Below are positions 62,849 through 64,000 of a stretch of DNA of 64,000 nt, in pieces. How positions within the stretch are numbered: position 1 is the first letter of the stretch; each line of letters opens with the position of its first letter. Below the pieces are notes generated by a model. The model saw only the letters and a list, made by a program, of their open reading frames with translations. It was not told the DNA's origin and searched no databases. The DNA comes from Bedellia somnulentella (Eukaryota > Arthropoda > Insecta > Lepidoptera > Bedelliidae): NCBI GenBank assembly GCA_963576735.1, contig OY755196.1, positions 11,203,912-11,267,911 on the forward strand, read 5' to 3'. The translations under genes and the position numbers were made by a program.

Positions 62849-63086
62849 CGTGTAGTGTCGGCTTAGAATGACACTACTCCATTTCTACCCGTGGGTGATC
62901 GCAAGAGGCGACTGAGGGTATAGGGCTTCTTAAGTGATTTTTTGGCGATGTGGTTGGAGACCCGTCACCACAAACATTTATTATTACCATCTTTTCCCCA
63001 ATCAACTTCTAAAAGTGGCTGAGGAATTTCTCATTCCAAAGCTCTGGCTACCCCGTTAAGGGATTTATAGCCGTGAGTATATGAAT
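62849..63086 (+). mobile_element. Family 1 element
   Basis: Complete copy starting GCCGTGTAGTGTCGGC. Closest in sequence to the copy at 53681-53932. Confidence 0.86.
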
Positions 63087-63595
63087 ATTTAAATGAATTT
63101 ATTATGTAATGTGGTAAAAAAATATGCCCAAGAATAAGACGGCTGTCAAAGAAAGACTCTCTAATTCAATCTTATTTCATTATTTTGTTATTACAAACCC
63201 TTGTATTGTTTTTTACTTAGTGTGTATCTCTGTCTATCAAGTGACATACACTAAAATAAAAGTAATATATATAGTATAGTGTTTTAATCCTTAAATCTAT
63301 ACTATTCCATAAAACTCCCGCTTTGAAAGGGCCTACCTGTTTTCCCACGAATCGAGTTTCACAGAATCGGCGAGCATTTAAATGACGACGAAAATGATAT
63401 TCTCATTATATAACGAATACCGTTGGAACCTTGTCTTTGTAACAGTTAATTATAAGCCGTTCATTTTGTTACCGAGCTTAATGTGACAGAGTACTATTAC
63501 CCAGGATTTTGTGTGTTCACTTCACTTAATTTTTTTACTTTGCAGGTTTTCAACAAAAAGACCACTGGTTTATAAAGAGATGAGAGGGTTGAAAT
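63087..63595. other. Low-repeat sequence
   Basis: No repeat recognised. Contains the strong acceptor TTTTTTTACTTTGCAG at about 63530-63545 discussed with the candidate exon at 61728. Confidence 0.4.
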
Positions 63596-63713
63596 CTATA
63601 CTTATAATAAATCTGTAGAGAGGTCAATTCTGTACATGAAATATATTTTCAAAATAACTATCAAGTGGTGATTAGGGATCGATACTGATGCCAAAAATGC
63701 AATCAGTAAAATT

Positions 63714-63763
<50 letters not shown>

Positions 63764-63910
63764 GGTTTGTATGTTCCTTATGGAAACAAAAACTACTCGA
63801 CGGATTTTAACGAAACTTGGTACAATTATTCGTCACACACCTGCGCAGGTTTTTGTTTACTTTCCAGCAGAGTAGTAAAGGGGAATTTCGAGAAATTTTG
63901 GGAAAACGGG
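63596..63910 (+). mobile_element. Helitron-like (CTGT)n element, copy 2
   Basis: Starts TCTATACTTATAATAAATC, has about eleven CTGT units (63717-63762) and TTTGTATGTTCCTTATGG. The 260-bp block of copy 1 is absent. Confidence 0.65.
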
Positions 63911-64000
63911 AGAAGTTACTCCATTTTTTAAGCTTCCGTCGCGTGTGCAGCCTTAATGGTTAAACTTACATAGAAATCATGTATGACGGAAATATTCTTC

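Noticed and set aside
1..64000. CRISPR arrays, operons, rRNA
   Set aside because: Regular TATG, CTGT and SINE repeats are microsatellites or dispersed elements without unique equal-length spacers; splicing and composition indicate an animal nuclear genome.

Overview
This window looks like repeat-saturated nuclear DNA of an insect, most probably a moth or butterfly. The evidence is a spliced Rebers-Riddiford (RR) cuticular protein gene, an AT-rich background, several tRNA-derived SINE families, (TATG)n-tailed elements, Helitron-like (CTGT)n repeats and RTE-, CR1/Jockey- and Tc1-type transposons. There are no bacterial features and no rRNA or CRISPR. All tRNA-like sequences look like SINE heads. 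One 200-base run of N (8837-9036) is an assembly gap. The species cannot be named from sequence alone.

Repeat family names used below. Family 1 is a SINE-like unit of about 250 bp that begins CTGTGTAGTGTCGGC and ends GTGAGTATATG(TATG)n; it has about 40 copies in two subtypes (A and B) and both orientations. Family 2 is a tRNA-headed SINE of about 360 bp whose body carries CACGTG motifs. Family 3 is a SINE with a Ser/Leu-tRNA-like head (CGTGGCCGAG). Family 4 is a tRNA-headed SINE (GACACGGTAGCTCAGTTGG) that often forms foldbacks. LINE-T is an RTE-like LINE whose 3' end carries the same GTGAG-A-TATG(TATG)n tail as family 1.

Layout. 1-4.8 kb: families 1-4 in unique AT-rich DNA. 4.7-14 kb: a segmental duplication (about 4748-8836 and 11402-12958), a Tc1/mariner-type pseudogene, two inverted Helitron Rep fragments beside the gap, and a LINE-T copy with a 13-bp target-site duplication (TSD). 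14-18.3 kb: stacked family 1, 2 and 4 copies and a CR1/Jockey-like LINE. 18.3-27.6 kb: a five-level nest of elements. Its core is an 8.1-kb DNA transposon (18829-26932) with an intact spliced transposase of 671 aa, a convergent DUF4806-like partner of 419 aa and a small Cys-rich protein. 27.6-36.7 kb: SINE-rich intergenic DNA. 37.5-51.0 kb: the one clear host gene, a secreted RR cuticular protein of 579 aa on the minus strand, with five coding exons separated by repeat-filled introns. 51-64 kb: more repeats, a second solo copy of the element that hosts the transposon, and two weak candidate first exons on the plus strand.

How it fits together: most features are non-autonomous elements and the debris of their likely partners. 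Family 1 appears to use LINE-T through a shared 3' tail. Many insertions have TSDs, and several have matching empty sites elsewhere in the window, so their order of arrival can be read directly.
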